DNA from: Burkholderiaceae bacterium
Lineage (GTDB): Bacteria > Pseudomonadota > Gammaproteobacteria > Burkholderiales > Burkholderiaceae_C
NCBI GenBank assembly: GCA_913776825.1
Contig: CAJYPV010000010.1
Coordinates: 62,001 to 126,000 of the forward strand
Direction: 5' to 3'
DNA length: 64,000 nt
The position numbers were made by a program, and so were the translations under genes. Of the stretch, positions 7,558 through 16,733 are shown piece by piece; position 1 is the stretch's first letter; each line of letters starts with the position of its first letter. Under the pieces are notes generated by a model that saw nothing but the letters and a program-made list of their open reading frames with translations, ran no database searches and had not been told where the DNA came from.

Positions 7558-9807
7558 CTACTGTTCACGCGGCCGAGGCGCGTCGGGCGCAGGGCTCGGT
7601 GCAGTCGCGAGTTTTGAAAATGATAACGAAACTTGTGCCCCTATCGCGGGCTGTTCGGTATCACTACCCGGGTGAAGATTGATGAGTCGGATGCGTGCCC
7701 CATGTTCGTCCGCGATTTTCTTCACCACCGCCAGTCCCAGGCCAGTGCCTTTGCTCTTGGTCGTGACATAGGGCTCGAACGCGCGGTTCAGTACTTTCTC
7801 CGCGAACCCGTGGCCGTTGTCGGTGATCACCAGGCGCACGGCGCGCAGTTCGCCGTTGTCGTTGAAGGCCTTCTGCGTCCGCACCGTGACCCGCCCCTGC
7901 GGCAGGTCGCTCACCGCATCCAGCGCGTTCTGGACGAGGTTGTGGATGACCTGGCGCAGTTGAGGCGCATCGCCCAGGATGGCCGGCGGATCGGTGGCCA
8001 GTTCCGCCACCAATTGCCCGGCTTCCTGCGCCGCCGCATAGAGCGTCAGCACCTCGGCGACCAGTTCGTTCAAGTCCAGCGGCGCCAGCTTGGCGGCGGG
8101 CAGTCGCGCGTAGTCCCGGAATTCATTGACCAGCTGCTTCATCGCCTGCACCTGGTTGACGATGGTGCCCACCGAGCGCACCAGCATCGCCTGATCCGTG
8201 CCCTCCAGCTTCGACTCCAGCTTGAATTGCAGCCGCTCGGCCGACAGCTGAATCGGCGTCAGCGGATTCTTGATCTCATGCGCCAGACGGCGGGCGACCT
8301 CGCTCCACGCCGCCGAGCGCTGTGCCGACACCACCTCGCTGATGTCATCGAACACCATCAATCGGGCATCCAGCGGCAGTGAAGCGCCGCGCACCAGCAA
8401 GGTCAGCGCGCTCTGCTCGCCAAGTTGCAGCTCGAAGGAATCCTGCCAGTGATCGCGCTCGCCGGCTTCCGGTGTCTGCTGATCGAAGCGATGCCAGACC
8501 GCGCGGGCGAAGTCGGCCAGCTCGGCCACCTCGTCCAGATGCCGGCCCACATAGGCGGACAGCGGCAGCTTCAGGATGCGGGTCGCGCCGGGATTGACCG
8601 TCTCGATCCGGCGATCGCCATCGAACACGATCACGCCGGCGGTCAGGTTGTCGAGGATGGTTTGCAGATGAGTGCGAGCGCTTTCCAGTTGCGACACGCT
8701 CAGGTCGACCTGCGAGCGCGCATCGGCCAGCTGCTGCGTCATGTCCGCGAAGGATCGCGTCAGCCCGCCCAATTCGTCGCGGGAGCGGAACACCGCTTTC
8801 GCCTTCAGATCGCCGGATGCCACCTCGCGCATGCCGTCGGCCAGCAGCAGCAGCGGCTGCACCAATTGATTCGACAGGGCCACCGCCAGCAGCAGCGCCG
8901 CGAACACCGCCAGGATCAGCACCAGCGTCAGCGTGCCGAGATACATCCGACGCAGGCCATCGCGCAGCAGTGAGCGCTGCAGGTATTCCTGGTTGGCAGT
9001 CGACACATTCAACGCATTGCTGACCACCCGTCCCGGGATCGGCTTGACGACCATCAGGTAGCGGTCGCTGTTGCTCAGCTGCAGGCCGCTGCTCGGCAGC
9101 AGCGCCACCGCCCGCAGACGGGCCTCGCCGAGGACCGCCTGCTGCTCGTCTTCCAGGCCTTCCAGCCGCGACGACACCCCGTTGTTGCGCGCCTGGCTCA
9201 GCATCGAGCTGCTCGGCCGCTCCGGCAGCGCCGTCGACTCACCGCCGGCCGACAACAGCACCTGCCCGTTGCTGCCCACCAGCGCGACGGTGCGGGCGGA
9301 GAGCTGATCCCGCAGCCGCTCCAGCGCCAGTGGCGCGAGGGCGCCGTCTTCCCAGCGCTCGGCCGCGCTGCGGGTGCGGGCGGCGAGTTCGCTTCGCAGG
9401 TTCTCCAGCGTGTCCTGACCCAGCGCCAGACCGGCTTCCAGCGCGCTGGCCAGTCGTTGATCGAAAAGGCTTTCGATGCTGCGATTCACGAACTGATAGG
9501 AGACCGTGTAGATCAGCACGCCCGGCACGACGCCGACGAAGGCGAAGATCCCGGCCAGCTTGAGCAGCAGCTTGCTGCCGAAGCGGCCGCGCTGCACCCG
9601 CAGCGCCAGGCGCGCGGCGGCGACGCCGATCACCACCACCAGCGCCGTCGCGACCGCCACGTTGACCCAGAACAGCCACAGGTAATGGCGCTCCAGGAAA
9701 CCGCGCTGGGCGGTGGCGCTGATCGAGAGCAGGAAGGCCAGCATGCCGCTGGCGCCAGCGATGGCCGCCACGGAAATCAACCACGCCAGGCGTGTCGACT
9801 TGGTCAC
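7558..9807 (-). CDS. NtrY-like sensor histidine kinase
   Basis: 749-residue membrane kinase. The layout is: hydrophobic segments at about 5-30, 40-65 and 75-100, a sensor region of about 170 residues, another TM near 290-315, HAMP, a PAS domain (about 375-470), HisKA with the phospho-accepting His in RRLAHEIKNPLTP, and an ATPase domain with GHGFAEKV and KSKGTGLGLAVVKK. The arrangement matches NtrY. The GTG at 9807 is preceded by GAAGGAT and begins just before the first TM; an upstream GTG at 9855 has no ribosome site. Its stop codon lies 6 bases before the regulator gene, so the two form a pair. The signal sensed is unknown; nitrogen or redox state is suggested only by analogy. Confidence 0.88.
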   Translation of the reverse strand: MTKSTRLAWLISVAAIAGASGMLAFLLSISATAQRGFLERHYLWLFWVNVAVATALVVVIGVAAARLALRVQRGRFGSKLLLKLAGIFAFVGVVPGVLIYTVSYQFVNRSIESLFDQRLASALEAGLALGQDTLENLRSELAARTRSAAERWEDGALAPLALERLRDQLSARTVALVGSNGQVLLSAGGESTALPERPSSSMLSQARNNGVSSRLEGLEDEQQAVLGEARLRAVALLPSSGLQLSNSDRYLMVVKPIPGRVVSNALNVSTANQEYLQRSLLRDGLRRMYLGTLTLVLILAVFAALLLAVALSNQLVQPLLLLADGMREVASGDLKAKAVFRSRDELGGLTRSFADMTQQLADARSQVDLSVSQLESARTHLQTILDNLTAGVIVFDGDRRIETVNPGATRILKLPLSAYVGRHLDEVAELADFARAVWHRFDQQTPEAGERDHWQDSFELQLGEQSALTLLVRGASLPLDARLMVFDDISEVVSAQRSAAWSEVARRLAHEIKNPLTPIQLSAERLQFKLESKLEGTDQAMLVRSVGTIVNQVQAMKQLVNEFRDYARLPAAKLAPLDLNELVAEVLTLYAAAQEAGQLVAELATDPPAILGDAPQLRQVIHNLVQNALDAVSDLPQGRVTVRTQKAFNDNGELRAVRLVITDNGHGFAEKVLNRAFEPYVTTKSKGTGLGLAVVKKIADEHGARIRLINLHPGSDTEQPAIGAQVSLSFSKLATAPSPAPDAPRPREQ

Positions 9808-9901
9808 GGGTGTCGATCCTTCAAGTGGCAAAGGCGTCCAGCGACCGAGCGGCACCTGTCAGCACAGGGACCGTCGGCGGGAGCGCGAACCGGCGGCGTC
9901 G

Positions 9902-10519
9902 TCAGGGTTGCGGCTTGTTCGGCGGAGGCGTCGATGCGGGCGCCTCCAGGTTGAGGGTCACGCTGCGGTCCACCGCCAGCGTCCAGCCCTGGCTCGCGCC
10001 CAGGCCGATCTGCATCGGGCGAGGGAGCTGGGTGGTGTCGAGCTTGTAGCTGAAGTCCAGGTAGTAGCGGCCATCGTCCTCGATGTCCTTGCTCTCGGCC
10101 ACCCGCCAGCCCGAGACGCCACGCAGCGACGCGACAGCCTCCGGCAGGGTGTCGTAGCTTTGGTGCAGGCCGCCGGTGCTGACCCGGTATTGGCGGGTCA
10201 GGGGTTGCCAGGTCAGCCGCCAGGTGCGGGTCGCCTGGGCCACGCGAGCGTCGCGCCAGTACCAGCGGTTGCGCAAGACCTGGATCTCGGCGACGAAATA
10301 CACCGCCACGCCCTTGAGCAGCGCGTCCTCGACCTGCTTGGGCAGCTCGAACCGGGTGCTGAAGCTGACGGCCAGGCCGTCCTCAGCCCGTTCCGCCGTC
10401 AATTGCTGCAGCGTCACCCCTTGCGCCAGCGCCCAGCCGTGCAGGGCCAGCAGCACGCTGACGAAGGTCAGGCGCCGCAGCCAGGAACGCAGCCATGCGG
10501 AACAAGGGAAACGACTCAC
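9902..10519 (-). CDS. DUF4390 domain-containing exported protein
   Basis: 205-residue protein with an N-terminal signal sequence (hydrophobic stretch ending HGWALAQG, residues about 18-34) and a DUF4390 body with several tryptophans (NRWYWRD, TRTWRLTWQP). The family has no established function. Its GTG start overlaps the rsmB stop codon by four bases (GTGA), so translation is coupled to rsmB. The C-terminus is Pro-rich (PASTPPPNKPQP). It lies between rsmB and the sensor kinase, and an envelope-related input to that kinase is a possibility but only inferred from position. Confidence 0.85.
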   Translation of the reverse strand: MSRFPCSAWLRSWLRRLTFVSVLLALHGWALAQGVTLQQLTAERAEDGLAVSFSTRFELPKQVEDALLKGVAVYFVAEIQVLRNRWYWRDARVAQATRTWRLTWQPLTRQYRVSTGGLHQSYDTLPEAVASLRGVSGWRVAESKDIEDDGRYYLDFSYKLDTTQLPRPMQIGLGASQGWTLAVDRSVTLNLEAPASTPPPNKPQP

Positions 10520-11907
10520 GCAGTCGGGGACTTATGTAGCAAGGCGTAGTAGAAACCGTCGGTCACACCTACAACGCTTTGCTGAGAGGGATGCAAAGCA
10601 TTGTCAGCGAGCGGCAGCAAATGCCCGCCGCCCTGAGCGAACTGACGCGACCGTGCGTCCCCGTGGCGTTGCAAAAACGCGTCGATTTGATCCTGCCCCT
10701 CGGCCTTGAAGACCGAGCAGGTCGCATACAGCAGGCGGCCGCCGGGCTTGAGCAGGGGCCACAAGGCGTCGAGCAAGGCCGACTGGATGGCCGCCAGCGC
10801 GGGAATGTCGGTGGCGCGACGCAGCCAGCGCACATCGGGATGGCGCCGCACGATGCCGGAGGCACTGCAGGGCGCATCCAGCAAGATGGCGTCGAACGGG
10901 CGGCCGTCCCACCAGGCGGCGGTCTCGCGCGCATCGGCAGCGCGGGTTTCGCCGCTCAGATGCAGGCGCTGCAGGTTCTGGCCCACTCGCTCCAGCCGTT
11001 GAGCGTCGGCATCCAGCGCCAGCAGATCCAGCCGATTGCCGGCCAATTCCTGCAGATGCGCGGTTTTACCGCCGGGCGCGGCGCAGGCGTCCAGCACGCG
11101 GGCGCCGTCGCCGAGCAAGGGCCAGGTCTCGCCGGGGGCCAGGTCTTGAGGCGTCATCGCGCCCAGCAGCAGCGGGGCGGCCAACTGGGCGGAGGCGTCC
11201 TGCACCGACGCATGGCCCTGATCGAAGCCCGGCAGCAGATGCACCGGTCGCGGCGCGTCCAGCACCACCGCCTGCGGCCAGAGCGGGCCGGCGGCGCGGG
11301 CGCCGATGCCGGCCTCGCGCAAACGGCTCAGGTAATGCGGCACGTCGCCATGGGCGGGATGAACACGCAGCGTCATCGGCGGACGCTGCTGGTTGGCGGC
11401 CAGCAGCGCGGGCCAGACTTCCGGCCAATCCTCGCGCAGGCGCTCCTGCCACCACAGCGGATGGTTGTGGGCGGCGACCGGGTCGTCCTGCTCGACCGCG
11501 GCAACCAGCGCCTCCCGCTCGCGCAGGAAGCGGCGCAGCACCGCATTCACGAAACCGGCGCTCTTGGGTGAGCGCTTGCGAGCGGCGTCGACCGCCTGAT
11601 CGACCAGCGTGTGCGCGGTGTAGGCGGTTTCGCCCGGCCACAGCAGCGCCAGGGCGGTGATCAGCAGGGCGTCCATGCGCGCCGGCGGGGCTTTGGGCGC
11701 CAGACGCGCCCGCACCGCCTGGGCGGCGCCAAGCCGGCGCAGCACGGTGAAGCTCAGCGCCTGCACGCCGGGGCGAAGCTCGGGCGGGCAGCGCGCCAGC
11801 CAATCGGTCAGGGAATGGCCCTCGCGCACCGCCTGGACGGCATCGGCCCCATGGGCCAGCAGGCGATGAAGAGGAGGAGCGGCAGCGGAGGCAGGGACGG
11901 CAGACAC
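10516..11907 (-). CDS. rsmB: 16S rRNA (cytosine(967)-C(5))-methyltransferase RsmB
   Basis: 463-residue cytoplasmic enzyme that methylates C967 of 16S rRNA. The first roughly 150 residues form the NusB-like RNA-binding domain. The C-terminal Rossmann methyltransferase shows the SAM motif DACAAPGGKTAHL, motif IV DAPCSASGI and motif VI YATCSVF, with both conserved cysteines (nucleophile and release). Translation starts at a GTG (11907). It is the first gene of a minus-strand unit rsmB-DUF4390-NtrY-NtrX-like, and diverges from folE with about 155 bases between them. Confidence 0.95.
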   Translation of the reverse strand: MSAVPASAAAPPLHRLLAHGADAVQAVREGHSLTDWLARCPPELRPGVQALSFTVLRRLGAAQAVRARLAPKAPPARMDALLITALALLWPGETAYTAHTLVDQAVDAARKRSPKSAGFVNAVLRRFLREREALVAAVEQDDPVAAHNHPLWWQERLREDWPEVWPALLAANQQRPPMTLRVHPAHGDVPHYLSRLREAGIGARAAGPLWPQAVVLDAPRPVHLLPGFDQGHASVQDASAQLAAPLLLGAMTPQDLAPGETWPLLGDGARVLDACAAPGGKTAHLQELAGNRLDLLALDADAQRLERVGQNLQRLHLSGETRAADARETAAWWDGRPFDAILLDAPCSASGIVRRHPDVRWLRRATDIPALAAIQSALLDALWPLLKPGGRLLYATCSVFKAEGQDQIDAFLQRHGDARSRQFAQGGGHLLPLADNALHPSQQSVVGVTDGFYYALLHKSPTA

Positions 11908-12062
11908 CGGCGCAGTTTAAGGGCGAGGGCGGCGGACGCTTCCGAATGCACCCACGGTTCGCACGGAGCACTCCTTGGGCTGACAATCGCCCCTTCACCT
12001 CGTCTCTCTCGCCCATCCGCGGCATCACCACCTGGGTCGGCCCGCTCCGATCCCGACGATCC

Positions 12063-12776
12063 ATGACTGCCACTCCTATCCTGAGCCCCGACGCGCTGTC
12101 CGAGCTGCCGGCTTCCGAGCGCATCCGCTACCGTCTGGTGCAGGCGCAGCGCCGCTATCACGCCAACGACAACATTGCCGAGTTCCTGGAGCCGGGCGAG
12201 CTCGACCAGCTTCAGCAGGAAGTCCAGGCCAAGATGCAGGAGGTGCTGCAGTCGCTGGTGATCGACACCGACGGCGACCACAACACCCAGGAAACCGCCA
12301 AGCGCGTGGCCAAGATGTTCCTGCGCGAGGTCTTCGCCGGTCGCTACGCCGCCGCGCCCTCGGTCACCGAGTTCCCGAATGTGGAGCGGCTCAACGAGCT
12401 GATGATCGTCGGCCCGATCACCGTGCGCAGCGCCTGCTCGCACCATCTGTGCCCGATCATCGGCAAGGTCTGGATCGGTCTGCTGCCCAACGAGCATTCC
12501 AACCTGATCGGCCTGTCGAAATATGCCCGGCTGACCGACTGGATCATGAGCCGCCCGCAGATCCAGGAAGAAGCGGTCACCATGCTGGCCAATGAGCTGC
12601 AGGCGCGGGTCCAGCCGGACGGCCTGGCCATCGTGATGGATGCGGACCACTTCTGCATGCACTGGCGTGGCGTCAAGGACATGGAATCCACCATGATCAA
12701 CAGCGTCATGCGCGGTGCCTTCCTGAAGGATCCCAACCTGCGGCGGGAATTCCTGTCGCTGATCCGCAAGGGCTGA
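12063..12776 (+). CDS. folE: GTP cyclohydrolase I
   Basis: 237-residue enzyme converting GTP to 7,8-dihydroneopterin triphosphate, the first step of folate/tetrahydropterin synthesis; it acts as a cytoplasmic decamer. The zinc ligands C125, H128 (in SACSHHLCP) and C198 (DHFCMHWRG) are present, as is the SKYARL motif near 152. The N-terminus (residues 1-60) is longer than in the E. coli enzyme. The frame is open upstream to 11946, but the ATG at 12063 gives the expected length. After the stop codon two copies of the decamer GACCCGCGCC (12781-12800) form a short direct repeat of unknown meaning. Confidence 0.95.
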   Translation: MTATPILSPDALSELPASERIRYRLVQAQRRYHANDNIAEFLEPGELDQLQQEVQAKMQEVLQSLVIDTDGDHNTQETAKRVAKMFLREVFAGRYAAAPSVTEFPNVERLNELMIVGPITVRSACSHHLCPIIGKVWIGLLPNEHSNLIGLSKYARLTDWIMSRPQIQEEAVTMLANELQARVQPDGLAIVMDADHFCMHWRGVKDMESTMINSVMRGAFLKDPNLRREFLSLIRKG

Positions 12777-12901
12777 CACCGACCCGCGCCGACCCGCGCC
12801 GGGCCGCACGGCGGGCCCGGCCGGCCTGAAGCTTGCATGCGGTGCGTCGCGCCTCAGCCGGGCGCACCGTGATCGAACCGACCCACGAACCAGGAATCGC
12901 C

Positions 12902-13324
12902 ATGCTTGTTCGTCTTGTCTATGCCAGCCGCGCCGTGCGCGCGCTCAGCCCTCACGATCTGCAGGACATCCTGCGCCGCTCCCGCGAGCACAACCCCGCC
13001 GAAGGCATCACGGGCCTGCTCTGGCACAACGAAGGCGTCTTCATCCAGGTGCTGGAAGGCGGACGCGACGCGGTCAATGCGCGCTACAAGCGCATCGTCA
13101 TGGACGACCGCCATGAGTCGCCCATCCTGCTCACCTATCAGGAGATCGCCGAGCGCCGCTATGCGGGCTGGTCGATGGGGCAGGTCAATCTGAACCGGCT
13201 CAATCCGGCACTGCTGCTCAAGTACAGCGAGACCCAGAAGCTCGATCCCTACCGGATGAGCGGCGCGATGCTGACGGCGCTGTTCGATGAGCTGGTGAGC
13301 TCCGGCGCGATCGAATGCGCTTGA
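12902..13324 (+). CDS. BLUF-domain blue-light photoreceptor protein
   Basis: 140-residue stand-alone BLUF protein (blue-light sensing using FAD), a typical short-BLUF length. The photochemical residues are in place: Y7 in LVYASR, N31 in HNPAEGITG, Q49 in VFIQVLEG, and W90/M92 in YAGWSMG. The C-terminal 45 residues form the usual two capping helices. There is no output domain, so it must act through protein partners. AGGAA lies 6 bases before the ATG. It is convergent with the sulfide dehydrogenase gene. The adjacent folE is not an obvious functional partner. Confidence 0.93.
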   Translation: MLVRLVYASRAVRALSPHDLQDILRRSREHNPAEGITGLLWHNEGVFIQVLEGGRDAVNARYKRIVMDDRHESPILLTYQEIAERRYAGWSMGQVNLNRLNPALLLKYSETQKLDPYRMSGAMLTALFDELVSSGAIECA

Positions 13325-13325
13325 G

Positions 13326-13345
13326 CTGCGGACTGCGGTCCGCAG
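13326..13345. repeat. perfect inverted repeat between convergent genes
   Basis: CTGCGGAC (13326-13333) and GTCCGCAG (13338-13345) form an 8-bp GC-rich stem with a TGCG loop directly after the BLUF stop codon. No T-run follows, so it may be a processing or mRNA-protecting hairpin rather than a complete intrinsic terminator. Confidence 0.6.
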
Positions 13346-13410
13346 ATCGCTGACGGCACAGCGCTGAGCGCTGACCGATCGCGTGCTCGAGACGTCGCAG
13401 CGCAGCGCGC

Positions 13411-14724
13411 TCAGCCCAGCATGTCTGCCCACAGCGTGCGCGCCCAGTGCCACGCATATTGCGCTTCCAGCGTGCTGGGCGCGTCGGACACACCGCCGGA
13501 GCCGGGCACCACGCGATAGGTGCGCTCCGCCGGCAGATACCGGTGCACGCTGGCGACATGGATCACCCGCTCGCCATCGACATGGCTGTAGCAGGTGTTG
13601 GTGAGCATCGGTGCGGGATCGGGCGCCCATTCCGCCAGCGATGCGATCACCGCTGCGGCCGCGACCTTGGCGTGCGCATTCGCCATGTGCCCGCTCTTGG
13701 GCATCGCCGGCGCCACCTGGATCGCATCGCCGATGACATGCACCTCCGGCGCGGCCTTGGCGGCGAAGGTCTGATAGTCGATCTCGCACCACCGGCCGGC
13801 CGCGCCGGTCAGGCCGGCTTCGCGGGCGATCGCGCCGGCCTGCATCGGTGGCAGCAGATTGAGCAGATGCACCCGCTCCGGATCCTGCAATTCGAAGCGC
13901 ACCGTGCTGCGCCCGTCGGCATCCCGGCCCGGATCGACCGCGATGGCCTTGTGCAGCGGCCGGTACTCGATCAGCCCGGGATATTGTTCCGCCCACACCT
14001 TTCGGAACAGCGCCGCTTTGGAGGTGATGTCCGGATTCGCATCGAACACCAGCAGCTTGGCCCTCGGTCGGTGCCGCTGCAGCCAGGCAGCGACCACACA
14101 GGCCCGCTCATACGGACCCGGCGGGCAGCGGTAGGGCGCCTCCGGAATGGTGATCGCCATCACGCCGTCATCCGGCAGATCCTGAATCTGGCGCCGCAGC
14201 GCCAGCGTCTCCGGCCCGGCCTTCCAGGCCTGCAGCACGCGGCCCTCGTCATGCGCCTCTCGCAGTCCGCGCACGGCGCTCCACGCCAGATCGATGCCGG
14301 GCGAGAGCACCAGCCGGTCATACCGCAGCGGTGCGCCGCGTTCGGGCATCACCAGCCGATGGCGCGTGTCGATGGCGCGCACCCGGTCCTGGACCCAGGT
14401 CACGCCGTGCTGCTGGCGCAGGCGGTCGATCGGCTGGCTCAATTCCTCCAGGCGGCGGAAGTCACCCAGCACCAGATTCGACATCGGGCAGGACACGAAC
14501 ATCGGCTGCGGCTCGATCAGCACCACCTCCAGCCGACCGCCGGACCACATCCGCAAATACCTGGCCGCCGTCGTGCCGCCGATCCCGCCGCCGATGACGA
14601 TCACCCGGGCGCGCGTCATCGCGCTGGAGGCCCGCGCGGACAGCGGCCAAGCGCCCATCCCCAGCATCCCGACGGCCGCGCCCGTGCCGCCGGCACGCGC
14701 CAGCCAATCGCGTCGGCGGATCAT
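13411..14724 (-). CDS. fccB: flavocytochrome c sulfide dehydrogenase, flavoprotein subunit
   Basis: 437-residue periplasmic flavoprotein that oxidises sulfide and passes electrons to a c-type cytochrome. It begins with a Tat-type signal (RRRDWL), followed by the FAD-binding fold VIVIGGGIGG (41-50). Family signatures include APYRCPPGPYERA (C200), LLPPMQAG, PMPKSGHMAN and NTCYS. The two cysteines forming the redox disulfide next to the flavin in FccB are C200 and C313. The C-terminal domain of the family (SGGVSDAP to the end) is complete. The ATG overlaps the stop of the cytochrome gene by four bases (ATGA), so the subunits are translated together. Confidence 0.9.
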   Translation of the reverse strand: MIRRRDWLARAGGTGAAVGMLGMGAWPLSARASSAMTRARVIVIGGGIGGTTAARYLRMWSGGRLEVVLIEPQPMFVSCPMSNLVLGDFRRLEELSQPIDRLRQQHGVTWVQDRVRAIDTRHRLVMPERGAPLRYDRLVLSPGIDLAWSAVRGLREAHDEGRVLQAWKAGPETLALRRQIQDLPDDGVMAITIPEAPYRCPPGPYERACVVAAWLQRHRPRAKLLVFDANPDITSKAALFRKVWAEQYPGLIEYRPLHKAIAVDPGRDADGRSTVRFELQDPERVHLLNLLPPMQAGAIAREAGLTGAAGRWCEIDYQTFAAKAAPEVHVIGDAIQVAPAMPKSGHMANAHAKVAAAAVIASLAEWAPDPAPMLTNTCYSHVDGERVIHVASVHRYLPAERTYRVVPGSGGVSDAPSTLEAQYAWHWARTLWADMLG

Positions 14725-15212
14725 CGTGGTGTCCCCGAGGTCGGGCCGGACGCGGCGGTCACGGCGCGGCGCGCGGACGGGCCTGGACGCGTGGGGCCGC
14801 CGACGGTCTCCGGCTGCGCCGCGAAGTAGCGGGCCACGGCGCGGAGCTGCTCATCGTCGTAGCCCTTGGCGATTTGCGGCATCACGGAGCCGGCCCGCTC
14901 CCCGCGCTTGAAGGCCAGCAGTTGCGCTTCGAGCGCGTCGGCGTCGCGCCCGGCGAGCCCCGGCACGGCGGGATCCGTCACCGCACGACCTTCGGCGCCA
15001 TGGCAGGCGGTGCAGGTGGCGGCCAGGCTCGCGGCGCGCAGCGCCAGGGCAGGTGCGGGGTCAGGACTTGCCGAGGAAGACGCCAGCGCGAGGCTCGCCG
15101 TCCCCGCTCCCATCCCGATGGCGGCGGACACGGCGATCCGCGCGCCCCATCGGGCAGCGCGGCCCGCGGCGGGCGGAAGCCGGCGAAGGCATGCTCGAGG
15201 CGCTCGGCTCAT
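14721..15212 (-). CDS. monoheme cytochrome c, partner of the sulfide dehydrogenase
   Basis: 163 residues. One heme-binding CTACH motif lies near residue 76, a c4-like class I pattern follows (VPGLAGRDADALEAQL), and a methionine ligand is in SVMPQIAKGYDDEQL. The N-terminal 55 residues are an arginine-rich leader with a hydrophobic core ending LALASSS, so it is exported. A GTG at 15260 would add 16 residues with no leader character; the ATG at 15212 fits better. With only one heme it corresponds to the small FccA type rather than the diheme subunit. The last 25 residues are Pro/Thr/Ser-rich. It is translationally coupled to fccB. Confidence 0.85.
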   Translation of the reverse strand: MSRAPRACLRRLPPAAGRAARWGARIAVSAAIGMGAGTASLALASSSASPDPAPALALRAASLAATCTACHGAEGRAVTDPAVPGLAGRDADALEAQLLAFKRGERAGSVMPQIAKGYDDEQLRAVARYFAAQPETVGGPTRPGPSARRAVTAASGPTSGTPR

Positions 15213-15357
15213 GCGGTGTTCCCCATCCCAATGGCCCGGTCGGGCGATCGTTCGTTGCACCTTCGTGCGACGGCTGTGGCGCAGTGTAGGAGCGTGATCG
15301 TGGCAGCGCCAGATCGGGCGAGGGCGTCGGCCGCGCCGAGGCGCGCTGAGGCGAGGC

Positions 15358-15906
15358 TTACAGGCTGCGCGACTCGCTGAAGCCGAAGAAGCTCACCAGC
15401 ACCCGGGTCGGGAACTGGCGCACCGCCTCGTTGTAGTTGTGCACCGCCTGATTGAAGACCTGACGGGCGAAGGCGCGCTGGCGGTCGATCAGCTTGAGCT
15501 CATCGATCACCGTGCTGAGCGCCGCATCCGACATCAGCTCGGAATGGTGCTCCACCAGCGACACCATCCGCGTCAGCGCAGCGCCGTGCACCGCGGACGT
15601 CACCGCCAGTTGCGCGATCGGATCGGCCGCATACGGGCGCGGTCGCACGGCCTGCGCCGTGGCCTTGGCTTCGGCCTGTGCGGTGGCCAGCGCATCGAGG
15701 CTGGCCTGCTCGCTGGGCAGTCGTTCCCGCAGCAGCACCAGCAGCGCTTCGCCTTGTTCGGTGCGGCGAGTCAGGGCCTCATCGAGCTGCGCGAACGCCT
15801 TGCCGATCTCATTGCGCAGCAGCATCACCCGGTTGTAGGCGCCGATGCCCCAGAAGAACATCAGGGCCGCCAGCACCCAGAGCGCGAGCTCCCAGACGCT
15901 GCTCAT
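15358..15906 (-). CDS. LemA family protein
   Basis: 182-residue LemA-type protein with a single N-terminal membrane helix (about residues 5-23, [15 protein letters not shown]) followed by the family motif [22 protein letters not shown] and long helices ending in [20 protein letters not shown], which is the most conserved part of LemA. The helical body is expected in the periplasm; the function is not established. The ATG at 15906 overlaps the queC stop codon (ATGA), so it is cotranslated with queC, though no functional link between the two is known to me. Confidence 0.88.
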   Translation of the reverse strand: MSSVWELALWVLAALMFFWGIGAYNRVMLLRNEIGKAFAQLDEALTRRTEQGEALLVLLRERLPSEQASLDALATAQAEAKATAQAVRPRPYAADPIAQLAVTSAVHGAALTRMVSLVEHHSELMSDAALSTVIDELKLIDRQRAFARQVFNQAVHNYNEAVRQFPTRVLVSFFGFSESRSL

Positions 15907-16661
15907 GGACGCGCCGCCCGGGCCTGCTCGAACTCGCGGTAGCCGCGCGCCCGCAGTTCGCAGGCGGGGCAATGGCCGCAGCCCCAGCCCCAGTCGTGGC
16001 GCGTGGTGCGCTCGCCCAGGTAGCAGGTGTGCGTGTGTTCCTTGATCAGCTCATTCAGCGCATCGCCGCCCAGCGCCTGCGTCATGGCCCAGGTCTGCGC
16101 CTTGGTGATGAACATCAGCGGCGTTTCCAGCGTCATCGGCGTGTCCAGGCCCAGGCTCAGCGCGACCTGCAGCGCCTTCAGGGTGTTGTCCCGGCAGTCC
16201 GGATAGCCGGAGAAATCGGTCTCGCACATGCCGCCCACCAGCACCGACGCGCCGCGGCGATACGCGAGCGTGGCGGCGAAGGTCAGGAACAGCAGATTGC
16301 GACCCGGCACGAAGGTGTTGGGCAGACCGTTGGCCTGCAGCTCGATCGCGCGCTCCTGGGTGAGCGCGGTGTCGGAGATCTGGCCCAGCAGCGCCAGATC
16401 CAGCAGGTGGTCCTCGCCCAGCTTCGGCGCCCAGTGCGGGAAGCGCGCGGCGATCTCGGCGCGCACCGTCTGGCGGCAGCTCAGCTCGATGCGATGGCGC
16501 TGGCCGTAGTCGAAGCCCAGCGTCTCCACGTCGGCGAAGCGGTCCAGCGCCCAGGCCAGGCAGGCAGTGGAATCCTGGCCGCCGGAAAACAGCACCAGGG
16601 CCTTGCGGCTGGAAGCGGTGACGGCGGCGGGCGGCGTGGCGGGCAGGGAGGACGACGACAT
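15903..16661 (-). CDS. queC: 7-cyano-7-deazaguanine synthase QueC
   Basis: 252-residue cytoplasmic enzyme converting 7-carboxy-7-deazaguanine to preQ0 with ATP and ammonia, part of queuosine synthesis. The PP-loop motif SGGQDST is at residues 26-32. A Cys4 zinc site near the C-terminus is visible (HTCYLG, then WGCGHCPAC). The [10 protein letters not shown] and [15 protein letters not shown] motifs are typical. The ATG at 16661 is chosen because the open frame continues upstream through sequence antisense to the neighbouring gene. It is divergent from the DUF4139 gene with only 72 bases between. Confidence 0.95.
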   Translation of the reverse strand: MSSSSLPATPPAAVTASSRKALVLFSGGQDSTACLAWALDRFADVETLGFDYGQRHRIELSCRQTVRAEIAARFPHWAPKLGEDHLLDLALLGQISDTALTQERAIELQANGLPNTFVPGRNLLFLTFAATLAYRRGASVLVGGMCETDFSGYPDCRDNTLKALQVALSLGLDTPMTLETPLMFITKAQTWAMTQALGGDALNELIKEHTHTCYLGERTTRHDWGWGCGHCPACELRARGYREFEQARAARP

Positions 16662-16733
16662 GAGGCAAGCACTGAAATCGGAGACCCGGAAGTGTGCCAG
16701 GGCCGTGCTACCGTCGTCGCCGAGGAGGACAAG

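Noticed and set aside
12781..12800. Two copies of a decamer after folE
   Set aside because: Only two units, GC-only sequence and no associated signal.
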